The notes beneath the pieces are model-generated. The model made no database searches, was not told the DNA's origin, and saw nothing but the letters and a program-made list of their open reading frames with translations. Positions 1 to 7,940 of a stretch of 64,000 bases of DNA are shown here, one piece after another. Position 1 is the stretch's first letter. Every line of letters begins with the position of its first letter. The translations under genes were made by a program, and so were the position numbers. Source of the DNA: Actinoplanes regularis (GTDB lineage: Bacteria; Actinomycetota; Actinomycetes; Mycobacteriales; Micromonosporaceae); NCBI RefSeq assembly GCF_900188005.1, contig NZ_FZNR01000009.1, positions 186,001-250,000 of the forward strand. Reading direction: 5' to 3'.

Positions 1-1
1 G

Positions 2-1579
2 ACCGCGCGATTCCCGGGCGCCGACTGGCCCGGGGCGCTCGCCGGCTACACCGTCACGGCGCTCACCCGGCGTACCGGAGACGAGATCCTGATCCTGGTC
101 CGCACCACGCCCGGACCGCGCCCATCGGATTTCGACGCCCCGCCCGGACTTCGCCTTTCGGAGCTCGGCGACCCGCCGGATTTCGATGCTCTGCTCGCCG
201 AGCACGTCGCGGTGCACGGGGAGCTGTTCGATCGCACCCGGCTGTCCCTTCCCGACCCGCGCACGCGGCAACTGTTCGACGCCGGCCGGTACGCGATCAT
301 CAGCAGCACCGGCGCCCGGCCGCCGACGCTGCAAGGCGTCTGGAGCGGGACCTACGCACCGCCGTGGCGCAGCGGCTGGACCATCGACGGCAATCTGCAG
401 GCCGCGCTGCTCGCGGTGCACACCACCGGCACGCCCGAGCTGATGCCGCCCCTCTTCGACCTGCTCGACTCGCTCCGCGACGACCTGCGCGAGAACGCCC
501 GCCGGCTCTACGGGGTGCCCGGCCTCTACGCCCCCGCCCACCTCGGCACACACGGCCGGCAGAACCACTTCGGGCCGGTCTGGTGCCTGACCTTCTGGAC
601 CGCCGGTGCCGCCTGGCTCGGGCGGCTCTACCTGGAGCACTGGCAGCACACCGGCGATGCGCGGTTCCTCACCGAACGGGCCCTGCCCTACCTGCGTGAG
701 GTCGCCGACTTCCACCTGGCGTTCGCCGAGATCAGCGACGGCCGGGCCCGGTTCAGCCCGTCGTACTCGCCGGAGAACCGGCCGTCGAACACGAACTCGC
801 AGGCCACCGTGGACGCGGCACTCGACGTGCAGGCGGTCGGGGACGTGTTGCGCGCCCTTCTCCTGCACCTGCCCGGCGATCCGGCCGCGCCGCGCTGGCG
901 GGAACTGCTGGACACGTTGCCGCCCTATCGCATCGCCGCGAGCGGCGAACTGGCCGAGTGGCTGGATCCGCGCTTCGACGACAACCATGGGCATCGGCAC
1001 TGCAGCCACCTCTATCCGTTCTACTACTCCGGCGATCCGGTGGTCCTCGAGGATCCGGCGCTGCGTGCGGCGGCGGTCAAGGCGGTCGAGGAGCGGTTGC
1101 GGTGGTGGCTGAGCGAGGCTTCCGACGAGATGGGGTACGGCCTGGCCCTGCTCGGGGTGGCCGCCACCCGCCTCGGGCTGGCGTCCGCGGCGTACGCGGC
1201 GCTGACCCGCTTGTCGTCCGCCTACTGGCGGCCCAATCTGGTCCCGACCCACAACCGGGACCACATGTTCAACGTGGACCTGGCCGGCGCCTACCCGGCC
1301 CTGGTCGCGGCGATGCTTCTGGCCAGCAGGGACGTCGATCTCGACGGGGTGGCCCGGGTGCACCTGCTCCCCGCGCTCCCGGAGCAGTGGCCGACGGGCA
1401 GTGTGCACGGCCTGATCGCCCGTGGTCCGGTTCGGGTCGACCTCTCCTGGCGTCCGGGCCACCTCGACGCGACGCTGACGTCGGTGATCGGGCGCTGTGT
1501 CATCGTCGACTGGCCGAGAGGCAGCGTCTCGCTCTCGCTGGCTGCGGGCACGCCGCACGAGCTGCACCTGCCGCTGTGA
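2..1579 (+). CDS. GH95-type alpha-L-fucosidase-like glycoside hydrolase, C-terminal part
   Basis: The reading frame is open from the first bases of the window, so the N-terminus lies outside; about 525 residues are visible. The sequence matches the GH95 (alpha/alpha)6-barrel pattern: an LFDRTRLSLP entry motif, GRYAIISSTG followed by LQGVWSG, then SPSYSPEN, whose Glu aligns by eye with the family's general acid, and DDNHGHRHCSHLYPFY, which aligns with the HRHxSHL block. The expected NxN pair near the active site reads DGN here, so one Asn may be replaced. The last 90 residues look like the terminal beta domain. GH95 enzymes release fucose or galactose from glycans; the exact substrate cannot be read. 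No signal peptide can be judged because the start is missing. It sits beside an oligosaccharide importer and a GH3 gene, which fits a glycan-utilisation locus. Confidence 0.8.
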   Translation, partial: TARFPGADWPGALAGYTVTALTRRTGDEILILVRTTPGPRPSDFDAPPGLRLSELGDPPDFDALLAEHVAVHGELFDRTRLSLPDPRTRQLFDAGRYAIISSTGARPPTLQGVWSGTYAPPWRSGWTIDGNLQAALLAVHTTGTPELMPPLFDLLDSLRDDLRENARRLYGVPGLYAPAHLGTHGRQNHFGPVWCLTFWTAGAAWLGRLYLEHWQHTGDARFLTERALPYLREVADFHLAFAEISDGRARFSPSYSPENRPSNTNSQATVDAALDVQAVGDVLRALLLHLPGDPAAPRWRELLDTLPPYRIAASGELAEWLDPRFDDNHGHRHCSHLYPFYYSGDPVVLEDPALRAAAVKAVEERLRWWLSEASDEMGYGLALLGVAATRLGLASAAYAALTRLSSAYWRPNLVPTHNRDHMFNVDLAGAYPALVAAMLLASRDVDLDGVARVHLLPALPEQWPTGSVHGLIARGPVRVDLSWRPGHLDATLTSVIGRCVIVDWPRGSVSLSLAAGTPHELHLPL

Positions 1580-1632
1580 CCCCGGTCGATCTCAGCCGCC
1601 CGGCGATCTCGGCCTCGTGAAAAGATCAAGAT

Positions 1633-2610
1633 ATGGAAATTGCGAGCCGCTCGCCGAGTTGGGAAACGTTCAGGCGAGGCCTCGCCGCCGGGATCGGTCG
1701 AGGTTGCATCGACGATGCGGTGATCCTCGCCTGGGACGAGCTGGGCTTCGTGCAGTTCATTCAGGGCGATGACACGATCGACATCCAGGTGAGCGACAAC
1801 AAGGCCCTCCCGCTGGACGCGCGCCAACGTGCGGCCCTGGTCGCCGCCGGGTGGGACCCGCCCGGCGGAGGCTTCGGTCCGCTGTGGAGCCGAGAGGTCC
1901 GCTGGCGGCCGGATCACCAGATGTTCGACGAGGTCGCCCAGCTGATCACCGCGACGTTGCAGGAGGCGATCGGCCTGCGATCCCCGGCCGATCTCGACAT
2001 CAAGGCGTTCAGCACCTACAGCGGCGATGACTTCGAACTGCCGGTCACCCCTGGGGAATACGAACGAGCGGCCTCCGATGTCGAACTGCGCCTGGCTGAT
2101 GTGCGCCTTCACGACGCGACCGCCGCCTTCCTGATCGACAAGGAAGGTCTGTCCGCCCGTACAGTCGCGGTGCCGGCCCGAGCCGCCGACCGCAGGCCGA
2201 CTCACGCCGACGCCGGCGAGTACTTCCTCGACCGGGTGCTCTACGTCGACGGCGACGATCCACACATTCTCGTCTTGTCGCATGTCGGGCCGAGCGGGCT
2301 CACCGGCAGTCGTCTCGTGCCGCCGCGTCCGGGGGTCGACGGGCCGTTCATCCGCGCCGAACAGGGTAGTGCCCCGTATTTGCGTTACCTGCTGCAGCGG
2401 AACGTGACCGTCGCCGCCGCGCTGGCCGCAGACCCTGAGCTGTGTGAACGGATGAGCGCGCTGCTCCGCACCGGCCGCGCCGACGTGATACGGGCGCGAC
2501 GTGTCGCGGTCGATTCCTCAGGCAGCGTCACCGTCACCACCATGCGGCTCGCTCCGCAGGACGTGGACGTGCCCACGCTCCGGCTGCCGGTATCAAGCGT
2601 TCCGTCGTAG
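1633..2610 (+). CDS. TY-Chap/YbjN-like domain protein of unknown function
   Basis: A 325-residue soluble protein with no signal peptide or membrane segment. The first 90 residues (a WETFRRGL helix, then VQFIQGDDTIDIQVSDN, and an AAGWDPP motif followed by a FDEVAQLI helix) resemble the actinobacterial TY-Chap/YbjN fold, related to type III secretion chaperones and usually a protein-protein interaction module. The remainder (about residues 130-320) is a second alpha/beta region I do not recognise. It starts at ATG 53 bases after the GH95 stop, so it may be cotranscribed with it, but nothing links the two functions. The family assignment rests on pattern resemblance only. Confidence 0.6.
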   Translation: MEIASRSPSWETFRRGLAAGIGRGCIDDAVILAWDELGFVQFIQGDDTIDIQVSDNKALPLDARQRAALVAAGWDPPGGGFGPLWSREVRWRPDHQMFDEVAQLITATLQEAIGLRSPADLDIKAFSTYSGDDFELPVTPGEYERAASDVELRLADVRLHDATAAFLIDKEGLSARTVAVPARAADRRPTHADAGEYFLDRVLYVDGDDPHILVLSHVGPSGLTGSRLVPPRPGVDGPFIRAEQGSAPYLRYLLQRNVTVAAALAADPELCERMSALLRTGRADVIRARRVAVDSSGSVTVTTMRLAPQDVDVPTLRLPVSSVPS

Positions 2611-2908
2611 CCACCGCCGAATGGGAGACAGGTATGACCTTCGCCGCGCGGATCCCCGTCCTCGGGTGATCTCGTGCATACCGGTGAGCGCTGTGACCGC
2701 GCCGGCGCCGAGATGGTGGGGTCCGGGGGCGCGTTGCGGTCCGGGGTCTCACGGGCATCGCGGCCGGTGGACGCGGGGCTTGGGCCGGGAGGCCTGGAGA
2801 CTGGAGGCGTAGGTCGTACCGGCGGATGGTTTGGGGTTGAGAACCGCCGAGCGGGACCGGAGCTGGGATCCGGGCCCACCCGGCGGTGGTCTTCGGCGCC
2901 GAGAGTGG
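2611..2908. other. Intergenic region between convergent genes
   Basis: About 300 bases between the stop of the TY-Chap-like gene and the stop of the permease gene on the other strand. Short open frames here are GC-rich shadows without credible ribosome binding sites or family resemblance. I see no strong terminator hairpin with a T-run and no RNA gene. Confidence 0.5.
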
Positions 2909-3850
2909 TCAGCCCTTGACGGCGCCGACGATGACGCCCTTGGTGAAGTGGCGTTGGATGAACGGGTAGACGATCAGGGCCGGGACCAGGGTGACCACCA
3001 CGACGGCCATCTTGATCGCCAGGTTGGGTGGGGCGGTGTAGCCGATGCCCGGGAGGTGCACCACCGAGCCGGCGCCGGCGTTCGTCGGAGACTGGCCGGC
3101 CAGGATGAACATCTGCAGGACGCGCTGGACCGGCTGGAGATCGTTGCGGTCCAGGTAGAGGACCGCGTTGAAGAACGTGTTCCAGTAGCCGACCGCGTAG
3201 AAGAGGCCGACCACCGCGGTGACCGCCCGGGAGAGCGGCAGCACGATCCGGAACAGGATGCGGAACTCGCCGGCGCCGTCGATCCGGGCGCTGTCCAGCA
3301 GTTCGGACGGGATGCCCATGAAGAACGCCCGGAGCACCACCAGGTTGAACGCGCTCACCGCGGCCGGCACGACCAGCGCCAGCAGGTTGTCCTTCAGGCC
3401 GAGGCCGGTGACCACCAGGTAGCTCGGGATCATGCCCGGATAGATCAGGAAGGTGAGCAGGAAGTAGAAGAGGATCGGGCGGTGCAGCACGGTGCCGGGG
3501 CGGGACAGGCCGTACGCCGCGAGCACCGTGACGGTCAGGCTGAGCGCCGTGCCGATCACCGTGACCAGCGTGCTGACCAGCACCGCGTCGGTGACCTGAC
3601 CACCCGAGAAGATCACCACGTACGCGGACGGGTTGAACTCGCGCGGCAGGAAGACGTAGCCGCCGGCCGCGTCGATCGTCTCGGTCGACGAGAGGCTGGT
3701 GACCACGACGACCCAGAGCGGCACCAGCACGAGCAGGACGACCAGGGTGAGGATCGTGCCCTTGCCGAACCGGCCGAGCAGGGTCGGCTTCTCCTCCCAC
3801 ACCGGTCTGCCATCGGGGCGGCGTGGCTTGAGAGCAGCGAGTGTGGTCAT
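2909..3850 (-). CDS. Carbohydrate ABC transporter permease (LplC/MalG type)
   Basis: A 313-residue inner-membrane permease with six predicted membrane segments and a PSELLDSARIDGAGEFRILFRI-type cytoplasmic loop, which is the EAA motif that contacts the ATPase. The family imports oligosaccharides together with an LplB-type permease and a lipoprotein binding protein. I start it at the ATG at 3850 (MTTLAALKP), not at a longer upstream start, because that ATG overlaps the upstream permease stop as ATGA, implying translational coupling. No ATP-binding gene is in the cluster, as is usual for this CUT1 subgroup, which borrows an MsiK-like ATPase encoded elsewhere. It is the last gene of the three-gene importer operon. 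Confidence 0.9.
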   Translation of the reverse strand: MTTLAALKPRRPDGRPVWEEKPTLLGRFGKGTILTLVVLLVLVPLWVVVVTSLSSTETIDAAGGYVFLPREFNPSAYVVIFSGGQVTDAVLVSTLVTVIGTALSLTVTVLAAYGLSRPGTVLHRPILFYFLLTFLIYPGMIPSYLVVTGLGLKDNLLALVVPAAVSAFNLVVLRAFFMGIPSELLDSARIDGAGEFRILFRIVLPLSRAVTAVVGLFYAVGYWNTFFNAVLYLDRNDLQPVQRVLQMFILAGQSPTNAGAGSVVHLPGIGYTAPPNLAIKMAVVVVTLVPALIVYPFIQRHFTKGVIVGAVKG

Positions 3851-4836
3851 GACTTCGAATAGATCCCTTGCTCGCCGAGCCGGTGGGCGATCTTGTTGGC
3901 ACCGAGGATGAGCAGCAGCCCGACCAGGGCCTTGAACAGGCCGGCCGCGGCGCCGACGCCCCACTGCTGGACCCCGATGCCCTGGAAGTAGACGTACGTG
4001 TCGAGCACCTCGGCGGCGTCCCGCCCGACCGCCTCGCGTTGCAGGTAGAACTGCTCGAAGCCGACGTTGAGCGCGTCACCCAGGCGCAGGATCAGCAGCA
4101 GCACGATCACCGGGCGCAGGCCGGGCAGGGTGATGTGCCAGAACCGCCGCATGCGGCCGGCGCCGTCGGCCGCGGCCGCCTCGTAGAGGTTCGGGTCGAT
4201 CGCGGCCAGCGCGGCCAGGAAGACGATCATGCCCCAGCCGGCGTCCTTCCAGATCGCCTGCGAGGTGATCAGGAAGTAGAAGGTGTCCGGGTTGGTCATG
4301 AAGTCGGGCGCGGTGAACCCGGCGTCGCGCGCGGTCTGCGCGATCAGGCCGGCACCGCCGAGCATCATCTGGAACAGCGAGACCACCAGCACCCAGCTGA
4401 AGAAGTGCGGCAGGTAGACGACGCTCTGCACGAACGATCGCAGCCGGGGCGACATGATGCTGTTGAGCAGCAACGCCAGCGCGATCGGGACGGGGAAGTA
4501 GAAGATCAGCTGGAACGCGGTGATGCCGAGCGTGTTGCGCACCGACTCCCAGAACGCCGGGGTCTCGAACAGGTACTGGAAGTTGCCGAACCCGATCCAC
4601 TCGCTCTGCAGGAACGCCTGCAACGGGCTGTCCCCGGCGAACGGGTTGTAGTCCTGGAACGCGATGACGTTGCCGAGCGCCGGCAGGTAGTGGAAGACCG
4701 CCAGCAGCAGCATCGCCGGGACGCACATCAGGATCAGCGGCCAGTCCCGCCGCAGGCGCGCCCCGAACGTCAGCGGTTTGGCCGGAGACCGTGTGACGGG
4801 CACGGCCTCCGGCTTCACCAGGGATGGAGCACTCAT
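3847..4836 (-). CDS. Carbohydrate ABC transporter permease (LplB type)
   Basis: A 329-residue permease with an N-terminal cytoplasmic stretch and six membrane segments. The region YEAAAADGAGRMRRFWHITLP is the EAA loop of binding-protein-dependent permeases, and the FQDYNPFAGDSPL stretch is typical of the LplB/YtcP-type subfamily that works with an LplC-like partner. Its start overlaps the stop of the binding-protein gene (ATGA), and its stop overlaps the start of the second permease, so the three genes form one tightly coupled minus-strand operon. The substrate is likely a plant- or host-derived oligosaccharide, inferred from flanking GH95 and GH3 genes. Confidence 0.9.
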   Translation of the reverse strand: MSAPSLVKPEAVPVTRSPAKPLTFGARLRRDWPLILMCVPAMLLLAVFHYLPALGNVIAFQDYNPFAGDSPLQAFLQSEWIGFGNFQYLFETPAFWESVRNTLGITAFQLIFYFPVPIALALLLNSIMSPRLRSFVQSVVYLPHFFSWVLVVSLFQMMLGGAGLIAQTARDAGFTAPDFMTNPDTFYFLITSQAIWKDAGWGMIVFLAALAAIDPNLYEAAAADGAGRMRRFWHITLPGLRPVIVLLLILRLGDALNVGFEQFYLQREAVGRDAAEVLDTYVYFQGIGVQQWGVGAAAGLFKALVGLLLILGANKIAHRLGEQGIYSKS

Positions 4837-6476
4837 CGGCCGTTGTCCGCCAGGACCTTGGCATAGAAGTCGCGAGCCTGGTCACCGCCGCCGGCCCGCC
4901 ACTCCTGGACCACCTTGTCGAAGTCGGAGAGCGGACGCCGGCCCCGCAGGATGTCGGTCACCTTGTCGTCGGTCGGCTGCTGGATCGCCGCCTGCGAGCT
5001 GGGCGTCTCGACCTTGATGCCGGCCCACGGGTCCTTCTCCAGGTACTTGGTGGCGTCGTTGCCCCAGCCGACCAGGTCCTGGGCGTAGGTCGGCAGGTCC
5101 GGGTCGCTGACCACCACGGCGGGGCGGCCGCCGAGGAAGATGAACTGGTTGGCGAATTCCTTGGTGAAGGTCTCGTTCGTCTTCGGAGCGCCGTTCGCGT
5201 CCCGGGTGAAGTGGGTGCCCTCGACGCCGTAGTTCTGCAGCTCGTACTCCTTGGTGCCGAACGGCGCCGCGGTGTAGTTGAGCACCCGGAGCAGTTCCTG
5301 GGTCCGGTCCTGGCCGAGCCCCTTCTTCACGAAGGTCCACATGATCGACGGGGTGCCGCCCCAGCGCACCGGCGGCGTGCTCGCGTCCGCCCCGAAGACC
5401 TTGACGGCCTGCATGTTGAAGCCCTTGCCCTCCCGGGTCTTCTCCCGCTGGGTCTCCTTCCAGGAGCCCAGACCGGTGGCGTACGAGAAGATCTTCCCGC
5501 CCTTGAACAGCGTCGTGACGTCCCCGCCCTTGCTGCTCGCCAGGTCGGGGTGGATCAGCTTCTCCTTGTAGACGCGCGCCATCCACTCCAGGGCACGCTT
5601 GTACTGCTCGGTCTCGTACCGGTGGATGACCTTGCCGTCGGCCGCCTTGGTCCAGCCGTTCTGCGAGCCGGGAGCGCCGCAGATCTGCAGCACCTCGAGG
5701 AAGATGTCGCCGAAGGCCCACTCGCCCTTGTCCGGGTTGGTGAACTTCTTGCCGAACTCGTAGAGCGAGTCGAGCGAGGTGGGCGTGGCGATGCCGCGCT
5801 GATCGGCGACGTCCTTGCGGATGAAGAGCGCGGTCGGGTACGGCGAGTCGGTCGGGAACGGGACGCCCATCAGCTTGCCGCCCCAGACCGAGTCCTTCCA
5901 GGCGGCGGTGTCCAGCCCGGCCAGCAGCGGGTACGCACTCGCCTTGTCCCCGGCCAGGTACGGCGTCAGGTCCTCGAAGAGCACGTGCACGCCGTCGGAG
6001 AAGCGCGCCAGCTTGTTGATCTCCCAGCCCGGGATGCAGGTCAGCTCCGGCACGTCCCGGGCGCCCAGCATGGTGTTGAGCTTGTCGCCGTAGGTGTTGC
6101 CGTCCTGGACGCTGAAGGTGATCGTGCCGCCCATGTCGGCGCCGACCGCCTCGACGTACTTGTTCGAGGTCGGCGGTGCCGGGCCCCACCACGGCGTGGT
6201 CGCGGTGACCGGCTTGCCGCTGGTGATCGCCTTCTCGGTGATCGCGTCGACGAGGTTGGCCGGGTACTTCACGTAGCCGTCGGCCATCGGGCGGATGCCC
6301 TTGACGTCCGGTGTGATCAGGTTGGAGTCCTTGAACGTCGGCACGACACCGGCGGCCTGCTCCGCATTGGTGGCGGTCCCGGTGGAGCCGGGCTTCTTGC
6401 TGCAACCCATGGCGACGGAGGCCACACCGAGGCCGGCCAGGCCCAGGAAAGTACGCCTGCTCGTAGACGCGCTCAC
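4833..6476 (-). CDS. Extracellular solute-binding lipoprotein (LplA type)
   Basis: A 547-residue binding protein. The N-terminus has twin arginines (SRRTFLGLAG) and a lipobox ending VAMGC, so it is probably exported, perhaps by Tat, and lipid-anchored outside the membrane. Length and the motif order (WWGPAPPTSNKY, IPGWEINK, FPTDSPYPTALFIRKD) match the LplA-like family of CUT1 oligosaccharide binding proteins, which are longer than MalE-type proteins. It is the first gene of the importer operon and is followed by the two permeases with ATGA overlaps. The divergent upstream region holds a candidate ROK operator close to its start, suggesting repression by the neighbouring ROK protein. Confidence 0.92.
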   Translation of the reverse strand: MSASTSRRTFLGLAGLGVASVAMGCSKKPGSTGTATNAEQAAGVVPTFKDSNLITPDVKGIRPMADGYVKYPANLVDAITEKAITSGKPVTATTPWWGPAPPTSNKYVEAVGADMGGTITFSVQDGNTYGDKLNTMLGARDVPELTCIPGWEINKLARFSDGVHVLFEDLTPYLAGDKASAYPLLAGLDTAAWKDSVWGGKLMGVPFPTDSPYPTALFIRKDVADQRGIATPTSLDSLYEFGKKFTNPDKGEWAFGDIFLEVLQICGAPGSQNGWTKAADGKVIHRYETEQYKRALEWMARVYKEKLIHPDLASSKGGDVTTLFKGGKIFSYATGLGSWKETQREKTREGKGFNMQAVKVFGADASTPPVRWGGTPSIMWTFVKKGLGQDRTQELLRVLNYTAAPFGTKEYELQNYGVEGTHFTRDANGAPKTNETFTKEFANQFIFLGGRPAVVVSDPDLPTYAQDLVGWGNDATKYLEKDPWAGIKVETPSSQAAIQQPTDDKVTDILRGRRPLSDFDKVVQEWRAGGGDQARDFYAKVLADNGR

Positions 6477-6511
6477 GGCGCACCCGCCTTTCTATGTGAC
6501 TTGGTAGTGTT

Positions 6512-6544
6512 TCTAGGCTTTAGTTTGTCTAGGCTCTAAACTAA
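6512..6544. promoter_or_regulatory. Candidate ROK-repressor operator between importer and regulator genes
   Basis: Within the divergent intergenic region the octamer TCTAGGCT occurs twice, at 6512-6519 and 6528-6535, 16 bases apart. Overlapping this, TTAGT at 6520-6524 and ACTAA at 6540-6544 form an inverted repeat with a 15-base spacer. TTAGT/ACTAA half-sites resemble operators reported for actinobacterial ROK regulators. The block lies 36 bases upstream of the binding-protein start, where bound repressor would block that promoter. The assignment is inference. Confidence 0.5.
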
Positions 6545-6664
6545 GTGCATCGATGACAAGCTAACTGAAGCCGCGCTACCCGACAAGACCGCATGGGAGC
6601 GCGCCCAACCGGTGATGCGGCAAGATGACCCACAGATACGGCCGGGCGAGAGCGGAGCTTGACG

Positions 6665-7759
6665 GTGACCACCACACGGGCCGAACCCCAACCGGCCGAC
6701 TTCGCCGACGTGCGCACCACGAACCTCGCCGTGGTGCTGCGCCACCTGCGCGCGCACGGCCCCAGCTCGCGGGCCGCGATCGCGGCGTCCACCGGGCTGA
6801 CCAAGGCGACCGTCTCCAGCCTCACCGCCGACCTGATCGACCATCGGCTGCTCCGCGAGAGCGGGCCGAGCGGCAACCGGATCGGGCGGCCGGCGACCGT
6901 GCTGGCACTGGACGGGTCGGCGTACGCGTCGATCGGCCTCCAGATCTTCGCCGGCCAGGTCACCGCGCTGGCCGTCGACTACTCCGGCGACCAGTTGCTG
7001 CTCTGGCACCGCGCCCTCTCCGCGAAGCGGCCGACGAGCGAGATCATCTCGCTGGCCCAGCGGGCCGCCTCGCGCGTGCGCCAGCAGGGGCGGCACGTCC
7101 TCGGCCTGACCGTCGCCCTGCCCAACACCTTCCCCCGGACCGGCCTGCGGGAGCAGGTGAGCGGTTCGCTCCGGCAGAAGGACCTGGTCGTCTCGGTGGC
7201 CGAGCACGCCGCGCTGGCCGCCGTCGCCGAGCAGCGGCACGGCGGGCACGCCGGAGCGGACCTGGCCTACGTCTCCGGGGCCGCCGGACTCGAAGCGGGC
7301 CTGATCATCGACGGGCACCTGCTGCGCGGCGGGCGGCTCGGGCGCTTCAAGCTCGGCCCGGCCGGCACCCCGACGCTGGAGGACCAGGCCGGCATCGAAC
7401 CGCTGCTCCGACGGGCGCTACCCGATTTCGATCCGGAGGCGCTGGCCGACGCGGGCCCAGCCGTCGAGCAGGTCGCCATCCGGGCGCGAGTTGGTGACAC
7501 GGTGACCCTTGCCGCGCTGAAGCACACCGGCGGCTATCTCGGCCAGGGCCTGGCGGTGCTGACAGATCTGGTCGGACCCGAGGTGATCGTGCTCGGCGAC
7601 CACTTCGCGACGCTCGCCCCCTGGCTGATCCCGGCCCTGAACCTCAGCGGTCCCCCGGTGACAGCGTCCACACTGGGCCTTCACGCGGCCGCTCTCGGTG
7701 GCGCGCTGTCACATCTCGATCAGGTCGACACCGGCCGGATCCCCCGGCCGGTCGGGTAG
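6665..7759 (+). CDS. ROK-family transcriptional repressor (NagC/XylR type)
   Basis: A 364-residue protein with an N-terminal winged helix (RTTNLAVVLRHLRAHG, then SRAAIAASTGLTKATVSSLTADLI as the helix-turn-helix), then a wing with GRPATVLALDG, and a sugar-kinase-like ROK domain. I choose GTG at 6665 because GGAG lies seven bases before it; a TTG six bases earlier would leave no room for a ribosome binding site. The cysteine-rich zinc motif CxCGxxGC found in many ROK proteins is absent, and phosphate-binding motifs are degenerate, so it is a sensor and not a kinase. It is divergent from the LplABC-type operon and upstream of GH3, and most likely represses them in response to an imported sugar. 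Confidence 0.9.
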   Translation: MTTTRAEPQPADFADVRTTNLAVVLRHLRAHGPSSRAAIAASTGLTKATVSSLTADLIDHRLLRESGPSGNRIGRPATVLALDGSAYASIGLQIFAGQVTALAVDYSGDQLLLWHRALSAKRPTSEIISLAQRAASRVRQQGRHVLGLTVALPNTFPRTGLREQVSGSLRQKDLVVSVAEHAALAAVAEQRHGGHAGADLAYVSGAAGLEAGLIIDGHLLRGGRLGRFKLGPAGTPTLEDQAGIEPLLRRALPDFDPEALADAGPAVEQVAIRARVGDTVTLAALKHTGGYLGQGLAVLTDLVGPEVIVLGDHFATLAPWLIPALNLSGPPVTASTLGLHAAALGGALSHLDQVDTGRIPRPVG

Positions 7760-7878
7760 TTCATCGATATCGAAACATGTCGCTCGCACCTTGACCTAGC
7801 TGCGACGAGGGTGCGAGCCTCATTGGACTCCGTCCGAAACATTCGCGAAACCACTCGCGTGGATTTCTTCGCCCGTTA

Positions 7879-7894
7879 GTCGAAGCGCTTCGAC
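7879..7894. promoter_or_regulatory. Perfect 16-bp palindrome, candidate LacI-family operator
   Basis: The sequence GTCGAAGCGCTTCGAC is a perfect inverted repeat centred on a CG step, the hallmark of LacI/GalR-family operators. It lies 46 bases upstream of the GH3 start. No LacI-family gene is present in the window, so the cognate regulator would be encoded elsewhere. Confidence 0.55.
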
Positions 7895-7940
7895 AGGCCA
7901 TTCGACCCCGACGGGCTCGGCCCCGAAGGAACACGTTGTG

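Noticed and set aside
4824..6539. Open frame opposite the binding-protein gene
   Set aside because: Shadow of the lipoprotein gene, which has a signal peptide, lipobox and family motifs on the minus strand.
6659..6664. TTG start for the ROK gene
   Set aside because: Leaves only one base after GGAG; GTG 6665 has a seven-base spacer.
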